Of a stretch of 64,000 nt of DNA, positions 25,445 to 39,450 are shown in pieces (the stretch's first letter is position 1; every line of letters starts with the position of its first letter). Position numbers and translations under genes: made by a program. Under the pieces are notes generated by a model, which was not told where the DNA came from, searched no databases, and was given only the letters and a program-made list of their open reading frames with translations. Source of the stretch: Trichoplax adhaerens (lineage: Eukaryota; Placozoa; Uniplacotomia; Trichoplacea; Trichoplacidae); the NCBI RefSeq assembly GCF_000150275.1, contig NW_002060946.1, forward strand, positions 7,670,829 through 7,734,828. The letters run 5' to 3'.

Positions 25445-26395
25445 ATGGCAAACTTTAATATTTCTGCGCCTAGTACTAATTCTAATGCAACAGCCAGCCC
25501 ATTGGCTTCTGTTTTGACCTTTACCGTGTCCTTGCTTGGAGTCTTGGGAAATTTTATTTTACTTTCAGTAATATTAACAGCTAAGAAATTGAAAGATCCT
25601 TCATATACTTTTATTACAAACGTTACTGTTTCAGATCTACTAATGGCTCTTCAAGTTTGCTTTTTGTTTTTACCAAATAATCTCACTAAGCACTTCTTCT
25701 TTTATAATGGTATACTTGCCTGTCGGTTACTTTATTCCGTCTTCTACGCTTCCTATAATGCTTCTGTCTTCAGCCTAACTATGATTAGTATTTATCGTTA
25801 TAAAATCGTAATAAAACCTTTAAGATATCGGTTATCACCGTCTAGTTTTAAATATACTAAGATAATTATTATCTCTATATGGATCGTTAGTATTTTAAAT
25901 TGTATCCCAACATTTCTATTAACAAATTATTCTTTAAAGTATAAAGTCTGCGACGTATCTTATCCTTATGGAACAGCTTTCAACATTTTCTATTACGTTT
26001 CTGTTTTTACAGTAACTTACATACTGCCAGTTCTGATAATGTTGGTTAATTATATTAAAATTGGTTGTAAATTATCATCTCAAACTAGTCCTCTGACCCA
26101 TACTTTCACTGATGCGAGGCAAATATCGATGAGATCAAAAGCTGTCGTAAAATTTTTAGTTGGGGTTACAGCAGTTTACATGCTGTTGTCATGGCCTTTT
26201 GTATTTGGTATCATGGCAATGTCTATTGCAAAGACAACTATTAGCCAACTAATTCAAGATTTCTCTATTGCACCTCAATTGCTAACGTATTCGTTTGCAA
26301 CATCGATGTTGGTTAGTATTATTAATCCAATACTATATTTGATGTTTGATAAGAATATCAAGTCCGAAATTCGTCGGAAAATTTATAAAATTTAA
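25445..26395 (+). CDS. Rhodopsin-class GPCR, single exon (GPCR-2)
   Basis: A 316-residue receptor when started at the ATG at 25445. The frame is open five codons further up, but only to TTG and GTG, so the ATG is preferred. N-terminal sequons are N5 and N14. Landmarks: N36 (1.50) in LGVLGN; D64 (2.50) in VSDLL; C93 and C169 for the TM3-ECL2 disulfide; SIYRYKI at the TM3 end with R118 and Tyr117 where DRY has Asp; PLRY in intracellular loop 2; W146; P195; LSWP in TM6 (W250-P251); INPILY in TM7 (N294, P295, Y298); helix 8 FDKNIKSEIRR. The third intracellular loop is short, about 25 residues. The CDVSYPYG block of extracellular loop 2 is shared with its paralogues. Membrane signalling receptor of unknown ligand, one of four tandem paralogues. 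Confidence 0.95.
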   Translation: MANFNISAPSTNSNATASPLASVLTFTVSLLGVLGNFILLSVILTAKKLKDPSYTFITNVTVSDLLMALQVCFLFLPNNLTKHFFFYNGILACRLLYSVFYASYNASVFSLTMISIYRYKIVIKPLRYRLSPSSFKYTKIIIISIWIVSILNCIPTFLLTNYSLKYKVCDVSYPYGTAFNIFYYVSVFTVTYILPVLIMLVNYIKIGCKLSSQTSPLTHTFTDARQISMRSKAVVKFLVGVTAVYMLLSWPFVFGIMAMSIAKTTISQLIQDFSIAPQLLTYSFATSMLVSIINPILYLMFDKNIKSEIRRKIYKI

Positions 26396-29300
26396 TTAGT
26401 TTAAAGCAAAATGAATCATCTATCGCGGTGAAATAACTTAAAACTATTGCAATTTGTTTCTTTTCCTCATTTATCTATTCTATATGACTTTAACAATTGT
26501 TAAATTCAAGTTTCTACATACGCTGATGTTGGTTAGTACATTGCAATACATCAAGGATAATGACGTTCAATGTAATTGCTGATACATTGTTTGCTTTATT
26601 ATTTATGGACATAGATTAATAGCGAATAAAGCTTGACAAATATGAAAACAAGTAACGTGATTTATTTTTTAAAATGAAAATACCAACAGTTCATTGTCTA
26701 GTTAACATCATATAATGTACACTGGCGCTAATATATCGATGAATTAATGAGAAATGATTATTAAATGCTGGTTTTAATTCAAAATGGACCTTAATTTACA
26801 TCAGAAGATGGGTTAAATTTCTGTAATTATTCGCATAAAGCGGCTAAAAACGACAACAAACTCTAAATCTAAAATGTAGGTAGGGAGGTTTTTGAGTTCT
26901 ATTTATGAGGGTCTGCGAAATCATACTGACTAATTTCAAAACGAACCTAATTACGTCAAATATTCAAGTAATCCTTCATAAGTTGCATAAATTTGCAAAG
27001 ATGCGTAAATACTGACGCTTGTCTTTGCAATAAAGCACATATCACAATAATCTCAGTAGTGCATACTTCTAAATATGGTATAGTCTACAATCTACATTAA
27101 TTTCCACCTAGACTGTAACATAAGTCCTTATTTTTATAATCTACATTTAACTATTCATACCTTGGACGTCTCCTATACTCTTGCTTGATTGTATTGTAGA
27201 AATATCGTAATATAGAATGAACCTATTCTTAATAGTCACTTTTATTTTACGAATAATTTCCTCCTGTTGCGTTTCTTACATTATAAGAGCGCTAATCTTG
27301 TATCTATCTTGTTAGTTAGTTCTGCTAGTTATGCGGTAAGCTTGTGCACTTTACCTATTCTACATCACTGTAGCTATTCGACTAGTCACGTCGTTGCATA
27401 CGCTACAACATTATACGGATTTTCTCTTGTACTAATAGCAATAAACTCTACTTCTCTGCTAATTTAACTCTGGTAATTTAATTGCAATTGTGACGGACTC
27501 TAAACCTTCCGAAAAATCTTAATTTCAATTATACGCATGTAATCTATAAGTTAATGCTTACAAGCAAGAAGCTAAGCAAAAATTACGAGTAATCGTAAAT
27601 TTCTCCTTGGCTTTAGAACATGTTGAATAAGACATATAAGCATTCGTTATAATGTTTATCACTGAGGAGATTAGATTAGTGAAGCCTGCTGTATGCATAC
27701 ATATGTACTGAAATAACATTAATAGGTTAGTCTTATATAGACCGCTTCTAGCTTAGACGTATTGAATATTCAAATAGCCTTGACTTATTATCAGACAGTG
27801 GAATTGAAATTAATTATCAAATATGTTAGTTGAAATTGTCCAGCTCATAATTCAAATCGTTGGGAGCTTAAATATTGTGCCTTATAGTATAGAAGAATGC
27901 CTAAATTGGAATGTTCCATGAAAGGACATGCTGTAATCTGAATATCTAATGTTAGTCGTTGGATAGCTCTACCCTTAGGTATTGCTGCCTTTTTCAAGGC
28001 TTAATTTCAGATTGTTAAGTTAGCTATCTCATGGATGATTGATTAACATTGCTAACAGAAAAAAATTTTCATATATTAAATCATTAATAAATAGTTTAAG
28101 AACTGATACTGCCATTTATTGCCAATGGCTATAATGGTAAGTTTTATCATGCAGACCCTTGTCTTCGAAACCGATCGAAAAATCGATACCAATGCAATTC
28201 TAGACTAACAGATCTTATCAAACTATTTAATTCTTACATTTCCCAATAAATCTGTAAATGATGAAAAATCAATAATTTATTGAATGCATTGCATAATTTC
28301 GTATGTGAAATGGCTATAGGAGTCATTAATGTTAATAAAAATTCTGACAGTGAAGATTTAGTTCCTGGTTCTTTAGCTTCTTTACGACTAAATAATCATT
28401 AGTAAGAATTTCTAATCATAAACTATAAAGTCACGCAATACAGTTGACAGCGGTATTTATAATCAATATCATATCATGATTACATCATAAAATGGGAATG
28501 TTAAAGATTTAAGATTTTACTTTAAATTTTACATAACAGGCAAGCACATTAATTAAGGATTGAAGTCTGGTCAGTGCCTCTACGTTGATATTTAACCAGT
28601 AGGAAATGATCATTTACCGTTCTATTAAGGAGTGCGTTATAGCTCATTAAGCTATAAATAATTACAGTAAGAATTGGATATATTAACGCCAATACTAAAT
28701 TTCTATAATAAATCTTCTGTAATTCATCCCTATCATTTAACTTAACAATGCGCCTAAAGAATGCAAAAAGTTATGATAATTAATAACTTTTTACTTTAAC
28801 CTTTAAATGTCAACATTTTTCAAAATACATGCATTTATATAGTTGGTTGTAATTTCTATATTTAGAAGTTAACATATTATATCGTAGTTACATTTATATA
28901 ATAACAACAGCTATTGTTGTTAAATAATTGTTACTGATGATAGCAATCTAGTAGACTCATTTTACATATGAGATAATTAACGCAGGATATTTAACAAATT
29001 ATATGAAAAGCAAATATATTTATACTTATCAGAAGGTGTACGAATTAGCAAAATTTAACAAACATAATTTCTCCAATTGTAAATACTCTATGTTGTGAAT
29101 GTGTTATCGTACCACCCTGCCACAATATAGTCATTGCGCGGTAAAAAGATGTTACACTTTCATATACTGAGAGAATGCATGGGCCAGTAAGTACCTAGAT
29201 CTGAAGATCTATTTATAGTAATTGCTGTTTGCTAAAGATACTCCAACTAAAGTTGTAAGATACACTGACGATTTTACTTCTTTATTCAGTTGTTGCAACT

Positions 29301-32300
29301 AATTGCTAGGGGAATCCTTCATAATTACAGCGATTGCAATCTTACACTTATCCTGTCTCTGCTACTTTATTTTCCCGTAACTTACTAGCATGCGTATCCT
29401 TATATACGTAAACTGTGCATTAAATACGGTTGCAATACCGTACCAAACCGATATCTATATAACTTATACAGCATTGAGTTGGGTGATTTGCTTCAAACTA
29501 CACCGTCGGTAACAGCCGTAGTTTCGGTGATATAGTATATCAAATACAAAATCATAATAAAGATAGAAATATAGTGTTTACAGAATGGGTAATTTTTCTT
29601 ATATAATAACTCGGATATACATATTTTAGCAGTGTCTACAAATGCTTGCTATTCTATTTCACGAAAGATTGAAATTTTATTATAAATTATCCGCGTCAAA
29701 TAAACTATTATTGTGATTAGTAATCATAAGTTAGGTTTCGTAGTATTAATAAATATGCAGACAGGTTCTCTTATATTCTTCAATTACATTATTCTCAATT
29801 TCATACTTCTAATACTTGAATTAACTTTTTAGGGTCATAATATCTTGCAGGTAGTTACATCGTTATCGTTAAAACTAGTAATGGTCTCTACTAATCTTGA
29901 TATCAAAAACTTTAAACGCGAAATATATCTAGACTTTCTAAGTACGGTATAGAGTTCATAGTTAGACTACAAAATGACGTTATAACTATCTTATCAAATT
30001 TTTATTACTCGCAATTACATACATGAACTAAGATGCACTGAAAAAGTAACCCGTATTGAGACCTTTAAGACAAACTTTATAAAATGTGAGCTAGCTCGTC
30101 CTATTCATAGCTAATTTCAGCAATTTTGAAATGACTCTTTCCGATGTATAAGGCTAGAGTTAAACCAAGCGGTCATAATTAGCAATAATTGCATATACAT
30201 AATTTGATTTCTATAAAATTTTAGTAGATTTCATTAAATCATTAGATATCAAAATCAATTTTATAAGCTAATGATGTCACTGTTATTATCGATCCATTTA
30301 CTGGAATTATTATTTTGCTTTAATACTGTTATAGTTAAATGACGAAAGAGTATAGTTTATTGTCGATACAGCCATCTTTGCATTTTAAAACATTTGTATT
30401 TACATCTGCTGTATATAAATTTGGAATAAGTTAGCAGCTAAATCCTCAATTACTTAATAGCAAAATTTACTAATAATATCAGAGTACAGACCTCTAGCGA
30501 AGGTTTTAAGAGTAGATTTGGCTCTAAGTTGGGGGTGGACGAAAACGGTTTCACGTTAATTATCTCTAGTCAACATTAGAAAATAACTGCACCACACTAA
30601 GTTACGAATATCAAATCTTTACATAGGTCAATATTTTCATCATATCAATCAATATAGCAAATAAACAGATGTCTTTGATTAACGATTATTTAAATTGCAT
30701 TGTACTGGCTTTCCTTCACATGCTATTTTCGGAATTAGCATTATAAGAAATTTCAAATCATAAAATTTAAGATAATACTAGATGATAAGTTTAAAATTTT
30801 TAATATTATTAATGGCTCTAACGTATCACCTCCATTATAAAATACAACTTCAGTTAATAACGTATTTTTATTAACTACACCAAATTATGAATAAACATGG
30901 CATTCAAATTGACAAAATTACTTCATAAATAACATTATAAGCATTGTAAATATTATCTTTCGGTTCTAGAAGTGTTATTTAATTGTCAATATCCGCGGTT
31001 TACATCATCATTACACATTTCATTTTGAAGTAGTATATAAGCTAGACTCATATGCTATATACAAGTTGGAAGTCGATTTAGCTACTGATTTGACTTTAAT
31101 TTCAGAGATTACTGTAGCTAAATTTTTCCCAAGTTAGAGATTTTTAACAAATTTTGTTATTTATCTGAAATCAAATATCTGACTGTATACATTTCCTCTA
31201 AGGAGAAATAGTATAAGTCTTATACTAACCGGTGAAACTAAACTCAATTCACATAATAATAATTTATGAAGTCTCATTGTTTGCTATACTGACCTTGGTA
31301 AACATATGGTACTATACCAAAATTTCACATTGTGAAAATAATATATTGCATCAAAGCGTTCGCTATGAAAACAGTGAATATTTGTTTTATTACTGAAAAA
31401 TTTATAGCTAATTACTTCTTACATTAAACGCTAAGATAATGAATGCGATCAATTCCGCAACTTTTAAGCTAAACCCGCTTTGGTGTTATTATCAGTTACG
31501 GTTACTTTAGCATCAATACCAATGATGAACGGCTAGCTTAGTCACCCTTAATATTACTGTTGCGAGATTACTACACGAGCGTATCATAGAGTAATTACTA
31601 TAATTGAAATTAATTTTGCTTTTTAAAAAAATAATTTATAAAATGCTAGATATATAAATCTATCTGACTGATACTTCTGGTTTTATTGTTCCATTCGTCG
31701 AGAAATATCTGTGCATGCACGAGTATATCTTCTGTTTTATTCCTATCAATTCAGGTATTAATCCGTACTCTTTATTAATTCTGCACGTTAATAACTTACA
31801 GGGCTACAATCTTAGAATTTACGTAATATTTGAAAATTGATTTAAGACATTTTTATTTTCACATCTATAAAGAAAATGTAATTATCAAGTCAAAAAATTA
31901 ATACTTGAAAGAATTTCTCTTTGATTTAAACTACTATAATTTCTATATTATCTCTTTAAAGATATTTCGCTAAAGACAAAAGTAGCTGTAACAATAATTT
32001 TTTCAGGGAATATAATCTACTTAATCAAATTCAAAACAACAGTACGTGTTTGTTATTCAATTATTAGTAAACGAAGCTTTAGCGTATAAAATTTGACTGA
32101 TTCCATTAACAAGCCGTAAGCCATATTTTGCTTTATTTTATGAATCTGATGAATACTAAAAATGCAATATTATCCTTTTGCAGTTGAAAAATTGACTTCG
32201 TTTTATTCAACTTCTAGTTAACCTAAGATGATGCCACTCTCGAGTAATTTTCTTAAATCGATCGGTAACTATATTGAATTTACTTTATGTAAAGTTTAAC

Positions 32301-32634
32301 CTCCGACATGGCATTGACAGTTTTAATTACTGTTTACGCTTGAAATTTGTTACAAATGGTTTATCATCCTTGATTAAGTAGAAAAGTGTCATGCTGTAAT
32401 AAACCTGCTGCTACTATAGCAAGAGAACTAAAGAAATAAATTTTCATTCTTCTGATAAGAATTAATCAAGCAAAGAACTAGACAGAATGAACTGTTAGTC
32501 TTAATTGTCTAGATAACACATTGTAACTATTCATCCGTATATTATTTCTAAGAAATAAAGATAAAAATCCGCTTACTGGTAGTCAATAAATACCCGTTCT
32601 TTGTGGATATAAGTTTAATTATATCATTTTTAAT
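26396..32634. other. Gene-free stretch of 6.2 kb between GPCR-2 and GPCR-3
   Basis: No coding exons or receptor pseudogenes were recognised. The frame 27267-27467 starts at TTG and has no family features. No delimited mobile element was found by eye. Confidence 0.4.
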
Positions 32635-33597
32635 ATGATAAATAACAGCATAGCGAATGAAACCGTCCAAGCCAAAGGTACTGGGGTTTCTGTGATTCCC
32701 CTAGGTATTATTGGATCAATTCTAAATTTGATACTAGTCGGAATTATTTTACTTTCGAAAAAATTGAGAAGCCCATCCTATATTTTTGTTCTTAACCTGG
32801 CCGTTTCAGATTTGTTAATGTCAGTCCAAGTAAGTTTGATTTATGTGATAGATAAAGCTTCATTCGAGTTGACAACATTAATCAGCGACGTTTTATGCAA
32901 GTTGCGCTACTTTGTTATCCTTACTTGTTATAGTGCATCAGTATTAAGCTTGGCTGTAATAAGCCTATATAGACTTGAAGTTGTTCTACAGCCGCTTCGT
33001 CAAAGTTCCATTAAATTCATATTCAATCGCCCTAAAATTACTGTTATATTCATCTGGCTTACTTGCATAATCCTTAATATTCCAGTTATTCTAACAATAA
33101 GATACGATGACCAAATCGGCGTTTGTGACTTATATTTCCCATTGGGTCAGCTATACAGTAGTATATGCTTCGGAATTTTATTGACACTCACTTACTTCAT
33201 CCCTCTTGTGATAATGGTACTAACTTATCACCGCATTGGTATCAGATTACGGGCAACAAATAGTGCGATATTTGTCAGTGGCAGTCGTAATGATCATGGC
33301 CTTAATCATCGTACTAAAATCGCTATCAAATTTTTATCTATAGCAACTGCCATTTATATGCTTTTATCTTGGCCACTGCTGGTCTCATTTCTAATACAAG
33401 CAATACTGGGACTAACTTATTCAGCTATGTATCATAAGTCAAGCGCTGCTGCAGCATTTCACATCATAGCAAATTCTGTAACTTTTATGGTTAGTTTAAT
33501 CAATCCAATTTTATATTTGATCTATGATAAGAATATTAAATTAGAGATTCGAAGATTAAACCGTATAATTATTGCATATTTATTTCGAGACCAATAA
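32635..33597 (+). CDS. Rhodopsin-class GPCR, single exon (GPCR-3)
   Basis: A 320-residue receptor starting at the first in-frame ATG. Sequons are N3 and N8. Landmarks: N31 (1.50); LAVSDLL with D59 (2.50); C88 in TM3 paired with C164 in loop 2 (CDLYFPLG); SLYRLEV at the TM3 end, so R113 is kept, Asp of DRY is Tyr112 and the final Tyr is Leu114; QPLR in loop 2; W141; P190; LSWP (W246-P247) in TM6; INPILY in TM7 (N290, P291, Y294); helix 8 YDKNIKLEIRR. TM6 (KFLSIATAIYMLLSWP) is nearly the same as in GPCR-4, so these two are the closest pair. Plasma-membrane G-protein-coupled receptor, ligand unknown. Intron-free, consistent with tandem or retro-copy expansion. Confidence 0.95.
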   Translation: MINNSIANETVQAKGTGVSVIPLGIIGSILNLILVGIILLSKKLRSPSYIFVLNLAVSDLLMSVQVSLIYVIDKASFELTTLISDVLCKLRYFVILTCYSASVLSLAVISLYRLEVVLQPLRQSSIKFIFNRPKITVIFIWLTCIILNIPVILTIRYDDQIGVCDLYFPLGQLYSSICFGILLTLTYFIPLVIMVLTYHRIGIRLRATNSAIFVSGSRNDHGLNHRTKIAIKFLSIATAIYMLLSWPLLVSFLIQAILGLTYSAMYHKSSAAAAFHIIANSVTFMVSLINPILYLIYDKNIKLEIRRLNRIIIAYLFRDQ

Positions 33598-35488
33598 AAT
33601 TGATAATTTTAAATTTGCGACCTACCAGTAAGTTCCAGAATAATGTTAAACATCTTAGTTCGCCAAAGTGTAGGTTTTCAAATCAACTCCGCCTATGTAT
33701 CACCATATCGGAAATATTTTATAGATATTTTCAAGATATTGCCAATTTAAACATACTCAATCGAATAGATACTCACTCATAATCGAAAACATGTCTTAAA
33801 GTCAATAATACTTAAATTTCTGGCACAGTACCTTTGAAACCAGCTCATATAGTCCTATAGCAAACTGGAGTATCGCAGTTTATTCGATGTTTCTTCTTAT
33901 TTTATCATTTAATCGCAGAATCATATGTATATGCAATTGTTTCTTCGTCGTCATATCAAGGGGTGACCAACTTAAATCTTATGCTTCTTATGAAATATCG
34001 TTAAAGATGTTAGTAAAATACAGTAAATAAATACTGAATTCAATGGCCGTCATATCACTGAATGAAAGTGAAAAACTTTTCTTATTATATTATTGTTGTT
34101 GCTATTTGTTCAGGGTATCGATCATTGAAAAATTGGTTTACAAAGTTAGCAAGTGTTAACTCCAATAAGTTAGGATGTTATTTTCTATTCCTAAATATTA
34201 GCATTTGATATTTTGAATATTAAGTAAGCTTGACTATAGCTTCCGTCTTGAGATTATCCGTGCAGATCGATCAACTTCTGCAGTCTTAAATAATCTGCTA
34301 ATTTTTTACGGCTATTCCACAGTTTCTGGAATTGCTGATAACTGGTGCCATTAGATTTCATTTAATAAATCGTACGTATCAATTATTTATGATGAAATGA
34401 GACTTAGATATGTGATAAAGCCTATTTATTCTAGAAAATACTACGATGATATAAAAAGTTCATAATTGTTAAAGTAACATTAATTAGTTTATATAAAGAA
34501 GTCTCGAAGTATTAGTTAGGAATATTTAAGGGAAAAGTTTTTGTGTTAGGAAACTGTTAGATTGATAGCAAGATCGATGCGTAATAACGATTTTTATTGT
34601 TCCTCTATTTACGTGTATCTGGTTGCTTAGGATCACTTTTAGAGTTTTATTGGAGAAATGTATCATTATCTTCCCCGCTATACTCACAATTTAATTATAT
34701 TCATGACCGAAATGCTTACTCATCTATAAAAAATCGATATATTACAGCACGCTTTTAAAAAATCAATACCGTAATTTTCATTATTGTCATAACGAAACGT
34801 AGATGATCGAATAAATGTTTACAAATTTTATTTCCATTGAACTTGTTAATGCATACTATCTTGTAAAAATGATGTATTGTGCTGAAGTTTTTGAGGTGTT
34901 TTTGTTCGGGAACTTAATTTAAATGTATTTATACAAAAATGTAACTTCATTTTGTATGTTTTCAGCGCTCTTTCTATTTTAGCAGTGGAGCTAGTACGTT
35001 TTTGAAATTATCTGTCTTAGTAAAATCTGATTTTACATAGCCAGGTAATGAGATATCTTAAGCTTCAATAGGTTAAAAATGAAAAGACGTACATTTGCAA
35101 GGACCCGAAGACAATAAGACGGATAGATAATATTTGAGAGAGAAAACACTTGAATCATAACGATAAACAAGCATAAACTTTCTTGAATCGTTTTATACCT
35201 ATTCTTTTGGCATTTAGTAAATTAATAGGGCTGCATTTATATACCATTACAGCTCGATTAGTTACGGATTACTACGTAGAAGTTTAATGTCAATGTCTAT
35301 GGAATTTACCGATATAAATAAAATGAAAATGAGACGCTATCTAAATATGAATAATAATTGGAGACACAAAACTTTGATTTAATATTTTATCTTTGTAAGT
35401 GTTTTCGCTTTATCGAATTTTCTACAGCAACCTGCAGTTTGCTGATCAAAGCGTCTTTTGAGTAGGAAAGATTTAAATGCACTTTTAA

Positions 35489-35518
35489 TATATATAAAAA
35501 TTATTTTTTTTATATATA
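35489..35518. repeat. AT-rich perfect hairpin
   Basis: Left arm TATATATAAAAA (35489-35500) is followed by a short loop and a T-rich right arm ending TATATATA (to 35518). The two arms can pair over at least 12 bp. Such palindromes are common in AT-rich DNA and no function is implied. Confidence 0.5.
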
Positions 35519-36654
35519 AGTATATTCTTATAATTTACATGATTTTAGATATAATTACGCTATTAACGATTATCTATAATTTAGAATTTATTTTTGCAGT
35601 AATTGTTATCAATTAGCATTTAAGCATTCGAGATAGTTGTTGCAACTCTATAAGCATTCATTTAATTAGCAGTATGTTATAGTTATTGACGGACTGTGGA
35701 ACATAATCCTACCATACTGAAGGTGGTTGTCTTATTCAGTATTGCCATACAATGTCATTAGGCTGTTATTGTAAAGAAATGTGCATTGTATAGTAATGTA
35801 TGTATTTTGCTTATTATGCATAATATGAACATTATTATGCTCTTAGAATAGCTCTGTACTATGCATTAGTATCTAAAGAACTTGCTATGCTAGAAATAAA
35901 GGATTAGGTTAGTAACTGCCTTTGCGACTCTTGGATTATTCTTTTGAATATAACAATAGGTAGATAACATGAGAGCAATGACAGCGCCTAGAATAATACT
36001 TTCGGTGATGGCTTTCTAACCTGGAGAATGTACCCTCACATGCTTAGATAAAGCTTTTGTAGACCAGCCCCTTTCCAAACCAACAATAAAAAGAGAAAAT
36101 TTTGAATAGAACCTCGAATTAAATTAATTTAAGCATATGGCTAGCTCAGAAAACGAGTGAATACTATTTTGAGTCGTTACGGTACTACGTTACCTAAATT
36201 ATAGAGTTTAAGAAAGTATTGTTACTGATAGTATTTCAGTGTTATAGTATAAGAAATGCTAGGATTTATTGTACTGGCAACTGTAGGAATTAATATCCTA
36301 TAGTAAATCAATATTTCTCTTGCTTTATTCGAAAAATGAAAGTTATGAACGTTATTGTGTTTTTGTAATGTGATACGGCTATTAGCCAGTAAGGCCTTTT
36401 GTGATTACGCACGTAATTTAGATAAGATTATTCTTTATAAATAAGTTTATCTTTTTATCTAATCATATCATTAAGATGTATCTGGTTTTCTTTATTAAGA
36501 TAAACGGTTATTTATAAGTGTATTTATTGGTTTAAATCAGTTCATTTTCAGGGAGAACAGTCAGTAGTGAGTTACTAAATAAAGCTGCTTTGTAGATTAT
36601 AGTGCAGCATGTCTACTGGTTGCGAGCCTCTTAGAAGGGTAGTTCTTATGCGTT

Positions 36655-36745
36655 CTAGTAGTCGTACTATATTCTTACTAGATCTTTCAAGAGGCTAGGG
36701 TAGTAATCTGTAGAAGCAACTCAAAGTAAGGGCTTTACGACTAGT
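36655..36745 (-). repeat. Repeat C fragment (inverted partner at 44150-44225)
   Basis: Read on the minus strand, the block CTTACTTTGAGTTGCTTCT followed by AGATCTAGTAAGAATATAGTA parallels CTAACTTTGAGTTGCTTCT ... AGGTTTAGTAAGATTATAGTA at 44150-44225. Similarity is moderate and the ends are not defined. Confidence 0.45.
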
Positions 36746-37259
36746 AAACTAGTCAGGAAGTAGTAAGTGACACGAGCATACTTATCTCAAGAGAAAACTA
36801 GTAAGTAACCTTTCTCACAAGCGATTTAAATGTTTATCAAGTTTTTGTCACTGCCAAAGCCATATACGTGCGTTGACAATTTTACTGACTAATCTTTGCT
36901 GCTATCGCTTAAATACTGACAACAGTAGATAATAGTTTTGCATTAAAGAGTAAAATGAACCCGAGATACTGTAGAATCATGCTTGTTTTAGGTTAAAATA
37001 GGATCTCAGTCAAGTACAAAAAGGTTAAAATAAGGGATAATTTTTTACTTAAATAAAACCGAGGCCTTAATAGCTTCGAAATGGCATATACAGTAGTAAA
37101 CATTTCAATTACAAACTATGAAACGAAAATAAAAAATGATAGGCGATTTAAAACAATATAAGAGATTCAAGTATATAATGCACTGTAGCAATAAAAGAAT
37201 AATCTAATTATACTTTACACTTTCATTTTTGATAATTATCATTAATAATTAAATGCATA

Positions 37260-37888
37260 TGTCACAAAATAGCTTTGCAACAAGATAAAGTTATGTACGA
37301 TCAATAAGTCAATTCCTTGAACCACGTATCAAGGAACGATATCTGCTTTATCAGAAACACTTTTTCTCTACTAGCAGACTACACAAAGACTTAGACGCCT
37401 CTTATTTTACATTAAACACTAAGTTTAAGAATTAACTTTGTTACACGATATATTGCGTTTATATACTCTTCAGTAGTTCATGAGTCATAGTTAGTAAGAT
37501 AGACTTTGGAATCATTCACTGAACTAGATATTTTAGCTACTGCTCCCTAATGCAGACAACAGTATTTACGAACATAGACATCTGATGACCAATACAAAAT
37601 TGTCAGATTACGATATGTCCTATCACGAAACATCTTCACGATAATTTACAATCTACCATAAGTTACAATCACAATGATTCGAACTGTAAGTAGATAGTTC
37701 GCTTTCCCTAATATAACTATTAATTTCAGTATATGTATATACGAAACATATATATCACAGTCGCAAAAAGCCAGTGCTTTATTAAAACACAGTATATTCT
37801 AATTAGAAGTTAACTAAATAAGGATAGGCTAACAAAATTATCCTAAAATAGATATTTCTACTCTAATACAATATATAACACTGTCATA
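37260..37888 (-). mobile_element. Solo LTR, family LTR-A copy 3, 629 bp, TSD GCATA
   Basis: On the + strand it begins TGTCACAAAATAGC and ends AACACTGTCATA. The flanks are GCATA at 37255-37259 and 37889-37893. It is inserted in minus orientation. The 5' terminus read on its own strand is TATGACAG instead of TGTGACAG, so the LTR start has one decayed base. It aligns to copies 1, 2 and 4 along its length. Confidence 0.9.
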
Positions 37889-39064
37889 GCATACATTATA
37901 AGCGCAAATATCGCAAATGAAATTAAATGTATGAAACGAAGCATCTTGTATTGGATTGATCACATAGCCAAGACACTAAAGTAAACCATTCAGTACCTTT
38001 TCAATATAAAGCACGTTTTTGACTATATAATATCCTTGTTAGTGGTGAATATAGAAGCAGTAAGTACAGTAAACATAAAATGGAATTATTTAAAATGTGT
38101 AGTATCAGCTGATTTATAATCAGTAATTCAATAAATTTAGGATGGAATTATTCAAAGTTCCGAAGTGTAAGGATACATTTTCAAAAATTACTTTACTTCC
38201 TGGTTAAGAAATCAGTATCTATAATATTGATAGAGTTATAATTTTTGCATAATTACGTTGTAGAAATATATATTAACAGTTGCGTTTTTAGCTTAGTAAA
38301 ATAATTGCCTTCAGATTTCCATTTATATTTGACTACCATGAACTATCATTGCTAAGATTCTGCGTGCAAACTTTTCAATAGCGTACCAAAACTAAAAGAC
38401 AAAAGATATCTACGCTTTGAATGTTAACTATAGCATTCCATGTTAATTAAGTACGTTATTGAATCACAGGACTCTGATAAAAGACAGAAATTAAAAAGCG
38501 CTGGATGAATAGCTCGTCCACTTCAATATAATTACCTATTTTGTATCAAAGAAAAGAGGTCATAAATCTTATATTAAGACATTTTTCGATCGTTTGTGGA
38601 GGAAATTTATGCAACTTAAGAAAACTGAAAATAGCTACTCCTCATCTTGCTCATACGCAGCAACTTAAACGGCTACGCTTTCGATTAAACAATAACTTGA
38701 GAATTAACTTATAATTTTTATTTTATACTTATATAAGTTGTATGCATTGCTTTACAAGATCTGTTCAAGCGATTTAGAAATGAATGACTTATCTGATTAA
38801 TATTCACGAAATGTGTTATTCGGTGGTGCTTCAATATCTAGCTCGAATTGGGTAAATGACGATATGACTCTATAATAGACTAAAGCTACGGTCCCTTTTA
38901 GATATACTGAGATGAAATTGTCATTAATTAAAATTGGCACGATTTTCCAATCTAAATTTCATGATATTTGGATGCAGCCTATAGCCCGATATCGAAGTGT
39001 GATAAAATCCGATCACGAAAATTTATATTGGTAGAAAATTAGAAATTTACTAGATCTAATATGA

Positions 39065-39450
39065 AAATTAGCTACACACAGCTCTACTCTAGCCGAATAC
39101 AAATACTGAAACACTTCTAGAAAGAAAACACTATTTTACTGTGGACTATCATTAATCCAATATGGGCCGATTACAGTATTTGCGCAGACATTATTCCTAC
39201 CATTCCTAGTACAATGAACGAAGCATATCCTAATATTTGATTTGCAGTTCTATTTTTACCTCTAATTTTATTTGTAGCTCTACATCTTACTGTATATAGT
39301 CATCTGTGCTCTAGCATAGAGTCTATCACCACAGTCTATAATTAGAGACTACTAAAAACCGGTATGTCATAAGATAAATATAGAAACGACACTACCGTGC
39401 ATCATACTAAACACGGCTAATAGTCTACAATCACAATACTAAGTTACTTT
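39065..39450 (+). repeat. Dispersed repeat family B, copy 3 (internally deleted)
   Basis: Left block AGCTCTACTCTAGCCGAATAC and right block GGCTAATAGTCTACAATCAC are kept. The middle part found in copies 1 and 2 around the TTTTATACTTTTCGTAGC segment is missing. Same orientation as copy 1. Confidence 0.65.

Larger units (their letters stand above)
33598..37259. other. Gene-free stretch between GPCR-3 and LTR-A copy 3
   Basis: There is no gene. The frame 33600-33782 is too short and featureless. The stretch contains an AT-rich hairpin at 35489-35518 and a repeat C fragment at about 36655-36745, listed separately. Confidence 0.4.
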